Shown here: piece by piece, positions 43,901-54,779 of the stretch | How positions within the stretch are numbered: position 1 is the first letter of the stretch | Layout: every line of letters starts with the position of its first letter | Assembly: GCA_000320605.2 (NCBI GenBank) | Contig: KB445806.1 | Span: forward strand, 716,574 to 780,573 | Direction of reading: 5' to 3' | Source of the DNA: Gelatoporia subvermispora B | Taxonomy: Eukaryota; Basidiomycota; Agaricomycetes; Polyporales; Gelatoporiaceae | Length of the DNA: 64,000 nt | Program-made: the position numbers and the translations under genes | The notes under the pieces: generated by a model | Seen by the model: the letters and a program-made list of their open reading frames with translations, nothing else | Database searches by the model: none | What the model was told of the DNA's origin: nothing

Positions 43901-44590
43901 AGGAACGGTTTCCCGAGAGCCATTCTAAAATATCATAGACTCAGTCTATTTGCGAGATATCCATTCTTTCGTGACAAACCTCCGCTAATGTCGGCGTATG
44001 CCTCCACATCATGCGGCAGTCCATCTGTTGAGGCCACTTCCAAAGATACATAGGAAAACGGAAGTGATTGCTGAACCCAGTCGGACGGCTATATGCCATA
44101 ATAGTGGATGAGACGGAGCAACACGAAGCATGGGTCCAGTAACTTGAGACGTACTTCTATTGGCATCATGTATGTTATGGTGAGATTGACAGGTCCTGCT
44201 TGCATCTCGAAGATTGTACGCGTTGGTGTAAGTTTGATGTCCGTGAGATTTGCTGGAGTGAATCCTAGGCCCAGCCATTGGTAGGTTGCGTTATCGACCC
44301 TCACCAGCCCGGCCCAGCCAAGAATAGCCTAGTGCGAGCCGTTGGTTTATAGTTCGACATGAGTATGATGTATTGCATACATCACCTCCGTTCACGTAGC
44401 TCCAGAATTGTGGCCATTGCGTAGAGGCAGCCCCGTCTTGCGTACCTGTGAGCATCCAGCAGCTAAAATACGGGGATCGGACTGCGACAGGTACGACTTC
44501 GGGCCACACCAGGTGGCTGCCAGAGGGTGATTGCGATAGCACCAATCCCAGCAGACTTAGAAGGACGACTTGACACAGCAGCGGCAACAT
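40951..44590 (-). CDS. GtaA-like glutaminase (DUF5127/4965/1793) with C-terminal membrane anchor
   Basis: This is a fungal extracellular glutaminase-A-like protein. It starts with a signal peptide (MLPLLCQVVLLSLLGLVLSQ) and continues HLVWPEVVPVAVRSPYFSCW, the usual GtaA opening. Many short exons follow, for example WLGLGFTPANLTDIKLTPTR and SEIQWTTVVGNDIVYHEVSL. DFPVFAFAVSLGSIKSTAVP, RIAFGGLDITVSDGTDGQLN and VEVLYQAFPMYLYLNASFAR precede the helical core (TGNMLIMTLAHARISGDGSL and ADYLINNT). SHEFGPPLDSNHTGVTNA is the counterpart of the family YGxPLDSRHTxTK. AWLLFASATASNETLAETLT and SPGNGAMFAPLALG close the domain. After a Ser/Thr linker a transmembrane helix (GAIIGGAIGGIYALGLLATA) and a cytoplasmic coiled tail (RELRDEVENLRRVMQELQID) end at 40951. 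Activity on glutamine is assumed from family naming only. Confidence 0.85.
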
Positions 44591-46392
44591 AGTACGATGG
44601 TAGAATATGAAAGATATTGGATGTGAGAGTGGACACTGGGTATAATCGTCTCGTTAGTCCAAGAAAACATCAGGAAAAGATGTGACATGGCCTTTCGGAT
44701 ATATGGCGAATCTGGGACTACAGCCAGGGAAGACGCTGGCAAGCCTTCAAAGGTAGGTGTAAGGCGTCAACGTCAATCCGATAGTCTTCCCTGATAGATT
44801 ATGTATATGGAACTGACAGTGTTCGACAGCTGCTGTAGGCACAACAACCTCACTCACAGCAGACGACTCAATGACAGCGGGGCCATCTGACCGTGCACTG
44901 CTCATCGTAGCCGCTTCACCCTGGCTCGGTGGAGATAGGGAAGAAAGACGGGTCAAGATGACAATGGCTAGGTAATAGAGCACTTTCAGAGGCACTTGTG
45001 ACGAACCTCGCGCTCGGTTGTTGTGCACTACTGCCTGACTGGTCAAATGGCTACTTTGGCGGCAGTTCCAACTACTGACAGTGCATGTTTCTGCCCGGCG
45101 GCACATATTGTCACATCGCTACTGAAACTCTGGACCAGTAGGCAGATGCGCCGAGTAGACGTGCACGGCGTCAGCTCAGCGAACTCGGGGTCCCGCCGAC
45201 TCAGTGATACCCCATAGTATGGTGATAGAGACTTACGACGTTTGCGTGCGCGGTGGACGTGCGTAGCCTTGCTAAATCGACGCGAAGTAACGAGCGCTGC
45301 GCCAAAGCTACAACGGTTGCCACCGAACATCTCACAGGAATTGAGAATGCATGCCACAACTGTATCCCCAGGTCAACGAGATCGTTGCCTAGCGAGTCGC
45401 CGTCAGGAGGTAAATCAGGACGACGGCTGAGCAGCTAGCCCCCGATTCGATTCGGTATGCCGTCATTCTGACCATCTTCAACACACACAGTTGTCAGTAA
45501 CACCCGCTATAGCCTCTCTTGGGGCGCAGGTTACATCTGGAGCGGAAGCGATACCAGTTCAGGCGACGTAGAACACGGAGCGAGATGGACAGACGACTCT
45601 GGCAGCTCTGGCAGTGAGCTCGGAGCGAGTCGCAGTGGCCGCCGCAGATAGCTGTAATCCCCGACGGTAGTACCGTGAGCCGATATACCCTAGAGTGCCA
45701 CCCATTTCTTTGGTTCAAGAAGCAGCGCTACACCATGTTTATATCGATAGGCCTCCTGCGGTGGTATGTATGTAGCTGCAATTTCCTGCAAGTCAGTCTG
45801 CCCGAGCTGTGAACTCCGCGTCAGCGTCGGCGACTAACAGCGTGCAACCCGGGTGGGGTTATGATTTAGGCTCCGCGATAAACCTAGCGGAAGTCTGCAC
45901 GCTCCGCTCAAAATTGCGAGGGCCGTTTGCCGTTTGCTACGGCGTAGATGCTCATGCCCGTGGACCTTCGATCTCTGTTCCTCCAGCTGATTCGAGTACC
46001 AATTCTGCAGACGTTTGTCGCAATGTTCACAAGGGTATCATCTATTTGTACCGAACTACAAGCTTAATGGCTAGATCCAGTGCAAACGGAAAGTCCAATC
46101 AAGTGGAGAATGCGGAATGCGAGACCTGCGGGATAGGAGAATGCGCGAAAGATATCGTCGATGAGGTGCACATACTGACGAAGCAAACGGATAGCGAAGA
46201 TTCCAAAACACGCATCCACAAGGATAGGGAGAGAAGTCCTGCACACTCGTCCTTGTGATCACGACCTTCACACCTGTACCTCAGCCAAGGTGCGCTGCCA
46301 CCGGCATTTATGCTCCTCCTTCCTCTCAATGCACTCCCTACAGGACACTGTCAGCATACTTCCAGATCATGACCGGAACTAGGACTCGGAGA
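44591..46392. other. Intergenic region, only weak open frames
   Basis: There is a minus-strand frame at 44747-45106 and a plus-strand frame at 45809-46258 (149 codons, GTG at its start). Neither has recognisable domains, and both compete with open frames on the other strand. I do not call either as a gene. Confidence 0.35.
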
Positions 46393-48010
46393 TCACGAGG
46401 AAACTAGCTCGTGCAACACCGGGCATTCCTTAGCCGTCTCCCATTGCAAGGCCGAAGAACCACCGAAGAGCATTCCACAAAGGGAATGCTCTCCGGTAGT
46501 GCTATGTCGAGGTGCGATATCACATATAAGTGGCGTAGACTCACGGACAAGGGTTGCCTGAACTCCTGTCCCCCGTGCATTTTTTCTTCCTCTTGCCGCA
46601 TTCAACACACGTCCATCCCGCTCGCTGCTTCGGCTGGGGTGGAGGGACCCATTCGCGGTATCCCCACGACATCCTCTGGTCGAACTTCGGCTTGGATTCC
46701 TTCCCTATCCCAGCTTCCGACCTCAGCGACGAGCCTGTGAATGCCGTGGTCAGTCTGCTTGTTGGCTAATCTGTGAAGAGTGCGCTGGCGCTTTACCGGA
46801 GCTCTTGCCTTTTGGTGAGTTTGTTTCCGGCTCCTCGGGAATCAACTGCAGTTGCAAGGCCTCCGCCCTCAGGCCAGTACGTCGTCGCTGCTCGCGGATC
46901 GGACCAGAGGATGGCTCGATGGGCGCCGATGTCTGGAATGGGATCTCACCAGGCATCGATGCTCGGGGAGGTACGTTGCCGGACGCCGACATTCGAGGTA
47001 CAATGTAGCTGGGCGCCGACGCCTGGAGCAACGTTCTACTAGGCCCCGCCGTCTGGAATGATATGTTGTTGGGCACCAATGCCGGGGGCAGGAAGTTGCT
47101 CGGCAAGGGCTGTCCTATGTCTGAGGTGTATCAGATTTACGTCGGCTTGGACTGTGTCTGTGGTCAAACGCACCCATCGTGTAGTTAGGGGCACTGTGCA
47201 CCGGCATCGGGTACATCGGCGAATAATACGTCGATGTGGTGTACGTCCGCATGCTGTATAACGGTACGTTGTGCGGCGGCGCATTGTACGGTTGCGCGTT
47301 GTACGGCTGCACGTTGTACGGCTGCGCACTGTACATTGGCACCGACATTATGTCGCCAATGTACCCCGTCGCTTGCAGATTGCCGATAACACCGGGATGC
47401 ACCTTGGACTAGCTCAGTCGTTTTTCTACTGGACTATGGGAAGGTGTGACTGACCTCACGTTGCACGGATACATTCTGATGGAATGTCCCTGTAACGGGT
47501 ACATCTACTCTTTCTCGTGGTTCAGTACATGCGTACCGATCGAATTCATGGACACCTCGTCTGCCCATACTGCCGCGCAGGACGTCCGGCTGCAAAGACT
47601 CATCAGCATAGTGTCCTAAACTTCATCACGGGATAGTTCCATTTCGTCCGATGCCCAGCGGGTTGCTTCCGTGGACGTGAAAGATCCCAATCTTCCCAAG
47701 GGAAGTATCGTGCTAGACTGCTGAATGGGATCTCGCAATCAACACTCACCGACGGCTGCCGCTGCATCTGGGGGAGCGGAGCGTCGAACTCCAGTCTCAC
47801 TCGATTGGGCCTTATGTACGGGTGCACTGCCCGTCGACGTGCCTGCCCCGCTATATGAGGAGGCGCGATCTGCAAGGGCACGTCGGGAGAACGCGGAACG
47901 TATGAATTGCGTAGGCCGCGTGGCGGGATGGGCGGATGAGCCATGGCGCGAGGGTCAACAAACGTCGCAGTGGACATGCGTCCATAGGGAGGAGATGGGT
48001 AGCCTTCCAT
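46393..48010 (-). CDS. Pro-rich protein with decapeptide repeats and zinc-cluster-like C-terminus
   Basis: This is an unrecognised protein assembled from about seven exons. It starts MEGYPSPPYGRMSTATFVDP and contains HPYIRPNRVRLEFDAPLPQ, LARYFPWEDWDLSRP and GSMGRRGVHEFDRYACTEPR. Then come QPYN[AV] pentapeptides (47268-47327) and six decapeptides (46924-47103) of the type PSYIVPRMSA. An intron (46735-46796; gtaaag donor, CTGAC branch, CAG end) joins GKSSG to SSLRSEAGIGKESKPKFDQR. In the same exon (46545-46734) it continues MSWGYREWVPPPQPKQRAGW, TCVECGKRKKKCTGDRSSGN, PCP. CVECGKRKKKC fits the CX2CX6C with basic core of fungal Zn(II)2Cys6 DNA-binding domains. The distal cysteines are uncertain (my last exon, 46393-46501, places the next Cys eight residues later). 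A nuclear, DNA-binding role is a reasonable guess. The start could lie upstream. Confidence 0.55.
46924..47103 (-). repeat. Six tandem decapeptide-coding 30-bp units
   Basis: In the reading frame of the host gene this encodes PSNFLPPALV, PNNISFQTAG, PSRTLLQASA, PSYIVPRMSA, SGNVPPRASM and PGEIPFQTSA. The period is exactly ten residues, with Pro or Ser first, a hydrophobic fourth or fifth residue and SA/AG-like ends. Confidence 0.7.
47268..47327 (-). repeat. 15-bp minisatellite coding for QPYN[AV] repeats
   Basis: Four tandem 15-base units encode AQPYN, VQPYN, AQPYN and the diverged APPHN in the frame of the host gene. On the plus strand the unit reads GTTGTACGGCTGCGC with small changes. Confidence 0.8.
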
Positions 48011-49411
48011 CTCAGAGTGAGAGGTAAGACGAAGAGGACCTGGGGAGAAAGTCAGTGCTGAAAACTTCAACTTATGAGCGGAAACAGCCGTCACCCCTTG
48101 GGTTCTCTTTCCACGGCTTCAGCTGGATCCCGAAGCGCCTTGAGTCGCGGAGTTGGTCCAGCGACCGTGAGACGTTTCAGGACGTTTTCTACGACTCAGA
48201 AGCTGATGCAGGTGCGTGCGCGAAGTTGCATTGTGATCGAATTGCGCATGTCTCATCGATGGAACAAGGACATGCGTGGGCTAGCACAACGGTCTCTGGC
48301 GCGATCGGACCTTGTGAATGTAGTGCGCGTCCTCTGCACGTCTCCTTGCGACTGGTTCGGCACGCCACACTCCGCTGGAGACATCAACATCCTGTCCCCG
48401 TGCCTCCGGTCGGCCTCGTCCAATTTCTACATTTCTCTCAGGAAATTCAGAGGCTGCTCGCTCATTATACCTTCGAATACGGCGACCGACAGGAGAGCTC
48501 GTAATTACCAGAATCTTTTTGTCATCCGTAGACGCCTGGCTGACCGAGGTCACATACCGAAACTTAGGCGAGGCTTCGCGCAGGGTCTACCCATCTCCAT
48601 GCAACCGGAGAATGTTCGGCTTCAGGCTGGACGCGGCCCCGCGGAGGGCTTGATCTCGCAGCCGATCATCATGCCTATAGCTTGGTATTCCAAAAAATAA
48701 CGCCCGCAGCTCTTACTCAATGTCAGGATACTCCCAATTTCATGCAACAGGATCTTCGCACATGCTGTGGCATGTTCGTCGCTCATTCAGTCTTGAACAT
48801 GAGTTCTACAAATTCTGGATTGGAAAAATTGAGCTAGTCGCCGCCTAGCAGACAGAACTATTTACCGTACCTCACATCGACCTCATCTAGCGGGCACGAG
48901 ACACTCATTTTCGAGCCCACATGTGGGTTGAGCTGACTTCAGCCGCCCGCAGGCCGTAGAGGGGGAAAGACGACGAGGGGGACTAAGTGTGGATGGTTGG
49001 TCGCCACAGCATGGACTGCTGTGGCACGAGGTCACATAGCGCGCACTCGAGGCGTGATATGTGACTTGCATCACACTTGCCAGGGACATCAACTTCGCTG
49101 TGGATGTGGCAGCGACGACGCATAGGAGATCTGGCCCCCCATTCTGAGAGCCAAGTGGCATAGATCTGCGTCCAAGTAATGCGACGAATGTCTACCAGGA
49201 GAGCTCTCAAGGAAGCAGATTTCGCGCATGCCATTCGAATTCTGACTTCGCCTGGTTCCGGAGATTGCATGAGTATTCAAGAAATTTGTCAAGCACAATA
49301 ACGTGACGTTTTGCTCAAAGCTGGGTGTCCTCGAGATAATCCCCCACACTGTAGTCGTCTGTACGTTTTACACGAGGACTCTAGAATTACAACAGCTGAT
49401 TTGTGGTTCGT
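48011..49411. other. Intergenic region with unsupported open frames
   Basis: Two overlapping plus-strand frames (48055-48504 and 48074-48700) and a minus-strand frame (48281-48553) compete here. None resembles a known family and no consistent intron pattern was found. The region should include the promoter of the Pro-rich gene and the 3' flank of the transporter gene. Confidence 0.35.
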
Positions 49412-51897
49412 CTAGCCACAGTACACTCCCATCGGACAACCGACACTCGTACCACGAACAGCGCCCGATACTCCAGCAATCTGCAAGACCGCGTTGAGAA
49501 TCCCGCCTAGCCCTTCACCTGCAATCATACCAGCTGCAATCGCGTAGCCATACATGACAAACGACGCGTTCCAGTAACGGCGCCACGTGAAGGCGATCAG
49601 GCCGCCGAACACCATCGCCATGGGGTATGTGCAGAGAGGGCCGAGGATCATCGCAATTCCGATAGCGTTCCAGTTCGGGAACCAGTGATGTTTCTCTGGC
49701 GGGGCGAATCGATACTTGAGGACGGTCGTCAGGATAGCTGCTCCACCCAAGCCCAGTGCGGTGACACCGGATGACAACGGGATGGGCAGACTTGGCGACG
49801 AGACGGCGACGGATACTGCGCGCCACGCACCGACATCCGGGGCGGGGAAGGCGCATGTTGTGTTTGTGAGTTCATTAATGCATGGGTAGGCCTTGACGAA
49901 GACGATGTACATCCCGGCAGAGAGGAAGATGGAGACGAGGGCGCCACACATCTGTGCGTATAGCTGGACGCGAGGCGATGCGCCTATCAAGTGGGTAGTT
50001 TTTAGGTCTCCGAGCATGTCTGAGCATTGCTCCGAAGCACCCAGGGCAATCATACCGGCGAGCCCGTTGTTCAATTGGTTCGCGGCGGGCGCCAAACCAG
50101 ACCCCTTTGAGATACCGCCGAATATCTGCGAAGAACAGCGTAAGATAAGGTTCGCATGAGATCAAGTCAGACCCTACCAGCTGAGCGAAATTACCCAAAG
50201 TCGTCACTGGCGTAACCGAGATCCGACCAGTACATTCAGCGCCGACGAGCGAAAAGAAGAAAGAGAATATGATCGCCAGTAGGGTGACACCGGCATTCTG
50301 GCCAAACTGGTACCGCATCACTAGCATCGTGACGATACTGCTGACGACAAGCCCGCCCGTCCATAGCCATACGGGCGTCTGCTCCTCCACGGGAACAGGG
50401 TCGTAGAATGGATCTTCCTGCTTCTCGCCATTCCGCGCGTCAGACCGAATGCGACGGATTAGCGGATCGACCATCATCATGATCGACGTCGCTAAAGACT
50501 TGTAGTTCGCGCCAATCTCTGCCATACTCGCACACAAGAGCAGCATGCACCCTGGCCAGATCATCCAGTATTTTGGCGACGGCGAATGCACAGGATCGCT
50601 CAGGATCATGTTGGCGTAATTAATGTAGCCTGGGTAGTCCGGCGAGTATGGGCTGCCGACAGCCTTGCCTGTAGTGATAAGGGCGGGTCCAATGATGGCC
50701 CAAGATAGCGCGCTGCCACCGACGAAGGAGATCGAACTGCTGAGTGGCACGAGCAATCCGACGCCAATGAAAGCCGGCGTCCATTCCCAGATCCACCCCT
50801 ATGGCACAAGGTCAGGTCAATAAGAGGGTTCTGCGACAGAGCGACTACAAACCCAATTCTCGGCTGCAATAATCCACTTCCAGCCGGCCTTGTAGAACCA
50901 GTACCCCCAGTGCCAATCCCACATTATTCCCGGTGCATATTCACTAACAACGCGCCACCCAATGGCAATCGTGAATGCGATCACCAGCGCCCACGTTTTC
51001 TTCCGCGCATTTGCCTCTGCGTTCTTGCCGACGTGGAGAGATCGGATTGTATATGCAGCAGCAACCGAACTAGGGAATGTGAGTTTTAGCTTGAGAATGT
51101 ATAAGCGCCTGAGAGGCATCGTGAAGAAAATGCCGGTATAGGCGCAGCATAGCGTGAAGGTGATAATTCGCCTACAATGAACATGTCAAGCTCTATCGAA
51201 GCAATGTCAAGAATTGAGAAGTTGCTCACCCAAAGTCGGACATGGGATCAGGCCCGAGTAGCCCGAGCTGGTACGCTGCAGGGAATCCCGAGGTGAAGAG
51301 TAGCCCGAGTGATCCAGCGGCCTGCAATAGACTTGTTTAATTTCTCGACCGAATGATTAGGTTATGATAGTTGAAACTCACTGTTGCAGCGCTTTGGCAG
51401 CACACATTTTCCTTAGGTCCGAAGTAACCTCCCCCAAGGTACTCAGGGAGAGCCTTAGACATTGTCTTCAGGATCGCGAAACCGAAGATGGATCCGAACA
51501 GCGACGCTCCGAAAGTCCATCCCGTCTTCAGGCCCAGGTAGACGCTAAGCAGTGATAAGCAAGGCGCCACCCGAGTATATCAAACAATCGCGTACTTGCT
51601 GGCGGAAATGACAGCCCCGAGACCGCACCCAACGAGCACCGCGCGAAATGTGAGCTGTTGCTCTTCCGGGGCATTCGGGTCCATCGGGAAGGGATCATCC
51701 ACACCGAAGTCCTGAAGCTCGTCGTCATCATCCACAGAAGACACTGGGATGATCTCGTCGCTGTAGACAGACGACTTCTTTTCATCGAGGTCAGCTGTCT
51801 CTACCTCGTCTATACTGGTAGGCGAATCGGAGCCTGAGGGAGCATGTCGGTGAACAAGGACTGGCTCGACTGTATCCCAGATCACTGCGGTAGCCAT
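49412..51897 (-). CDS. OPT-family oligopeptide/metal-chelate transporter
   Basis: This is a multi-pass importer of the oligopeptide transporter (OPT) superfamily, which moves small peptides, glutathione or metal chelates across the plasma membrane or vacuole. The N-terminal cytoplasmic segment is acidic (DEKKSSVYSDEIIPVSSVDD). The first helix pair gives LTFRAVLVGCGLGAVISASK and VYLGLKTGWTFGASLFGSIF. YLGGGYFGPKENVCCQSAAT, FTSGFPAAYQLGLLGPDPMS, AYTGIFFTMPLRRLYILKLK and LTFPSSVAAAYTIRSLHVGK, all OPT hallmarks, come next. Further helices include FIGVGLLVPLSSSISFVGGS and IFSFFFSLVGAECTGRISVT. After an intron [20 protein letters not shown] and MLGDLKTTHLIGASPRVQLY appear, and later SAGMYIVFVKAYPCINE. 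The protein ends GVSGAVRGTSVGCPMGVYCG at 49412. Length is near 730 residues. The pattern is closer to the YSL/fungal YSL-like branch than to peptide-specific Opt2. The substrate is not predictable. Confidence 0.9.
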
Positions 51898-53351
51898 CTT
51901 GGCGGGGGCACGCGAGTAGACACCTCACATCACATCCGCTCTTATGCTGCGAAGTGTCGCAAAAAGCGATAAGGATTTGCGCCTGTCTACCGCCAGCGCT
52001 GCATCAACTGCGATATAGATAGACACCTGTAGCATGGCTGCACAGGTAACGAGAAGGCAAACCGACTTATCGTGAAGTTGCACCTGCTGACGAGGGGCTA
52101 GCCACTGTATGACCACAAGCGAGCGCTCTTATCTCATATCACCGTATGGATGGAGAGCATCGCGTAGCGTGTGGATAAGGAGAACGGCATCGAGATGGAG
52201 TGGTGACCGAAGAAGCATCATAGAAGGCATGCTCGGTGCCCTGACGCGCGCACAAGCGGCCCGGATAGACCATTGATGGCTTCGAAGTCCAGGCATTTGA
52301 CCCGCCGGCATTCCAAACCATCCAATTGAAGAATATTACTGGGCTACAGCTATTTGTGCATCCAAAGGCCACACATTCCAAGGCGATACGACGAAATCCG
52401 TCGATTGTTGTGACCACACGAAGAGATGTGTACGTCCACCTGCTCAGTTCAGGAAATTGGGATAGCTCATGATAGACAGACAAGTTGGAGCATCACTCAG
52501 GCAAGAGCCTGAGGACCGAAACTAAACAGTTCATGTCCGTTGTGTACACGATAGCATTAGCGTCTGTTGATAATGAAGCGTTCATATACAAAAGTTGCAG
52601 AAGCGCCAATCATACTCGGTCAAATTGCCACGCGCCGCGTGCTCGCGCTTTGTCTGAGTTCGGCTCTGGTGTTGATACTCCCATCTCGAAAGTTCCTTGA
52701 TGAGTAAGTTTGAAGACTTGAGATATGCCATTTTCGGTGAACAAAAAAACTGGGACGAATCGATCACATATGTACTGATGTCTTTGTGGAGTTGCGCTAC
52801 TCTCACCCTCTAACTCATTCATTGCGGAGGTGTGCAATCGATTTCACTCCAACGCTGAATGCCCAGAGAACCGTCAAAACGGACGCTTCCATGACAGCCG
52901 ACCACTGCGCCAACTGATCAAAAAACTTGAAATGTGCAACTATACTGCCTGTATCTGACAACCATACCTCTAATGAATGCTCGCTGATGTTTAGTAGTTT
53001 GTTCATATAGAGGGAGAAAGCCTGGATGAGTGGTGTTGTCGCCATATATGCCGATTGACACATGTACCACCTGATATCACCCTGGGAATGCCACTCCAGC
53101 CCGGCAAATCTGTCATTTCGATGTTCGGAATATGCCTACACCACAATATTTTCTCAAGTTCACATTTTGAAGGAGCTCAACGAGAATCAGAGCTTGCGAA
53201 TTCCGCTGCGGCCGGGCAGCGCGAGCGAGGAAGTGCTGACGCGATGCATATTCGCACAGACTGGCAGCTGGTGTCGAGCACCCACCCGAAACGTACTTTA
53301 TCGACGCTTCGCACTCACAAGGAACTTATCTCACACTCGTACTCCTCGACA
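51898..53351. other. Intergenic region, no gene supported
   Basis: This is the divergent space between the transporter start and the first short-chain dehydrogenase. Open frames are short and AT-richer toward 52700-53050. No family match or clear repeat was found. Confidence 0.4.
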
Positions 53352-54343
53352 ATGCTTACAATCCTCGAGATCCTTGCAGCAGTAGGCACGCTGGTGCTGG
53401 TACAGCGAGTCTATGGCCTGCTCTCCTTCATCTGGCTATACGCACGCCCATCTTCGGTTGGCAACTTCCTCCATGGCCCCACGCCCGCATATGCAATCGT
53501 CACAGGGGCCTCGGATGGCATAGGCAAGGCAATCGCGCACGAGCTGTACGCAAGAGGCTTCAACGTCATTCTTCATGGGCGGAATGAGGAGAAAGTACGC
53601 AAGGTGGCCGAGGCCTTGCGTGCACGTCCTGGCGAGCCGCGTGACGTTCGGTACTTTATCGCGGACGCAGCCAAGACAGGACTCGACTTCGCGAAGCTTG
53701 TGGAGCCATTTCGAAGCCTCAACATCACATTGGTGGTTCATAACGTAGGGGGTATGGCGCTCAGACGCGAAAGGCACGTCATCCGGCTGTCTCTGGTACA
53801 TATTGGCCTCATACTTCACGACATAGAATTGACGAACGCAACGAAACCGAGCTACTGGAGATCATACAGATGAATGCGACCTTCTCGCTCCTCCTCACAC
53901 GCGCTCTACTACCGCAATTACGCGCAGCAGCCAAGCATGGTCCTGTACTTGTCCAGTTCACAGGTTCACTCGGAGGCGAGATTGGTCCCCCACGAACGCC
54001 GGTATATGCTGCATCGAAAGCCTTCTTGAAGGGCCTCACTCGGGCGCTGGACAACGACGAGCGGGTTTGGACTCCGTCAGGAGTACGTTTTGCCTACGCC
54101 ATGGTAGGACAAGTCGTAGGGAGCACTATGAACAACAAGGTGAAGGTGTCCACCATGGCACCTAGTGCAGAGACAATGGGAGCGGCATATGTCGAGAGGC
54201 TTGGATGCGGCTGGAGGGTGCACTATCCATATCTACCGCATGCATTTCAGTTTGCGGACGCGGTATTCGGGGAGTGGGTTACGGATAGGTTGGTGGCACT
54301 GACGATGAGGCAATTGATCGAACTAGAGGAGAAAGACGCCTGA
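53352..54343 (+). CDS. Short-chain dehydrogenase/reductase, tandem copy 1
   Basis: This is an NAD(P)H-dependent reductase most like the membrane-bound 3-ketoacyl-CoA reductase/17-beta-hydroxysteroid dehydrogenase type-12 branch. An N-terminal hydrophobic segment (ILAAVGTLVLVQRVYGLLSF) precedes the cofactor motif TGASDGIGK, then NVILHGRNEEKV. The NNVGG-like strand is degenerate here (VVHNVGGM). The catalytic set is Ser in FTGSLGG and Tyr-Lys in YAASK. Exon 1 ends LRRERxx before an intron at 53774-53826 whose donor is GC (aaag|gcacgt). The paralogues have gtgcgt at the same place. Exon 2 starts IDERNETELLEIIQMNATFS and stops at 54343. An open frame continuing upstream to 53055 is probably not translated. 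It is the first of three tandem paralogues. Confidence 0.85.
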
Positions 54344-54779
54344 GGGGAATTCCGATTTATGTTCGCGATGTGGTGAACCAGCCGGACATATGTAGGGCTC
54401 GCATTCGAAAGAGTAACGGTTCAAACGAGTGGTCTTGCACTCCTCGGCTCATCGTTCGCAACTGTTTATCAAGCATGTGTATGTGTGCTGAAGGGAAACG
54501 TAGCGAGAAATCGGCACTTCTGAAGTGGAAAATCGTAGTCACGTTGCCCCAAGCTGTCAAGGGGCTTGAGCGGCGTAGCAGGTCACTCGCCATCACCCTA
54601 CACGTTCGCGCGGGCAACACTGAATGAGTGAATGGACGTGCCAAGGCTAGTATCCTGCACGGGTCAGAAGGTTTCGGAAGCGGAATGACAAGTTTTGACA
54701 ACTGACTCACAAATGCAGGACCGCCACGAATGACCTTCGGTCCTCCTCGCTCGAATGCGCCCAGATCCTATCCTCAGCG
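54344..54779. other. Spacer between SDR copies 1 and 2
   Basis: This is about 435 bases holding the promoter of copy 2. No gene was seen. Confidence 0.35.

Noticed and set aside
44747..45106. Minus-strand open frame of 119 codons upstream of the glutaminase gene
   Set aside because: No domain, no clear splice partners; could be an exon but I cannot support it.
45809..46258. Plus-strand open frame of 149 codons
   Set aside because: It begins with GTG, competes with open minus-strand frames over the same bases and shows no recognisable domain.
46467..46492. AGAGCATTCC / GGAATGCTCT hairpin
   Set aside because: A perfect 10-base stem with a 6-base loop, but it lies in the putative last exon of the zinc-cluster-like gene and nothing else suggests a regulatory role.
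48074..48700. Plus-strand open frame of 208 codons
   Set aside because: Overlaps another plus-strand and a minus-strand frame of similar quality; a faint resemblance to other fungal hypothetical proteins did not hold up when the frame was followed.
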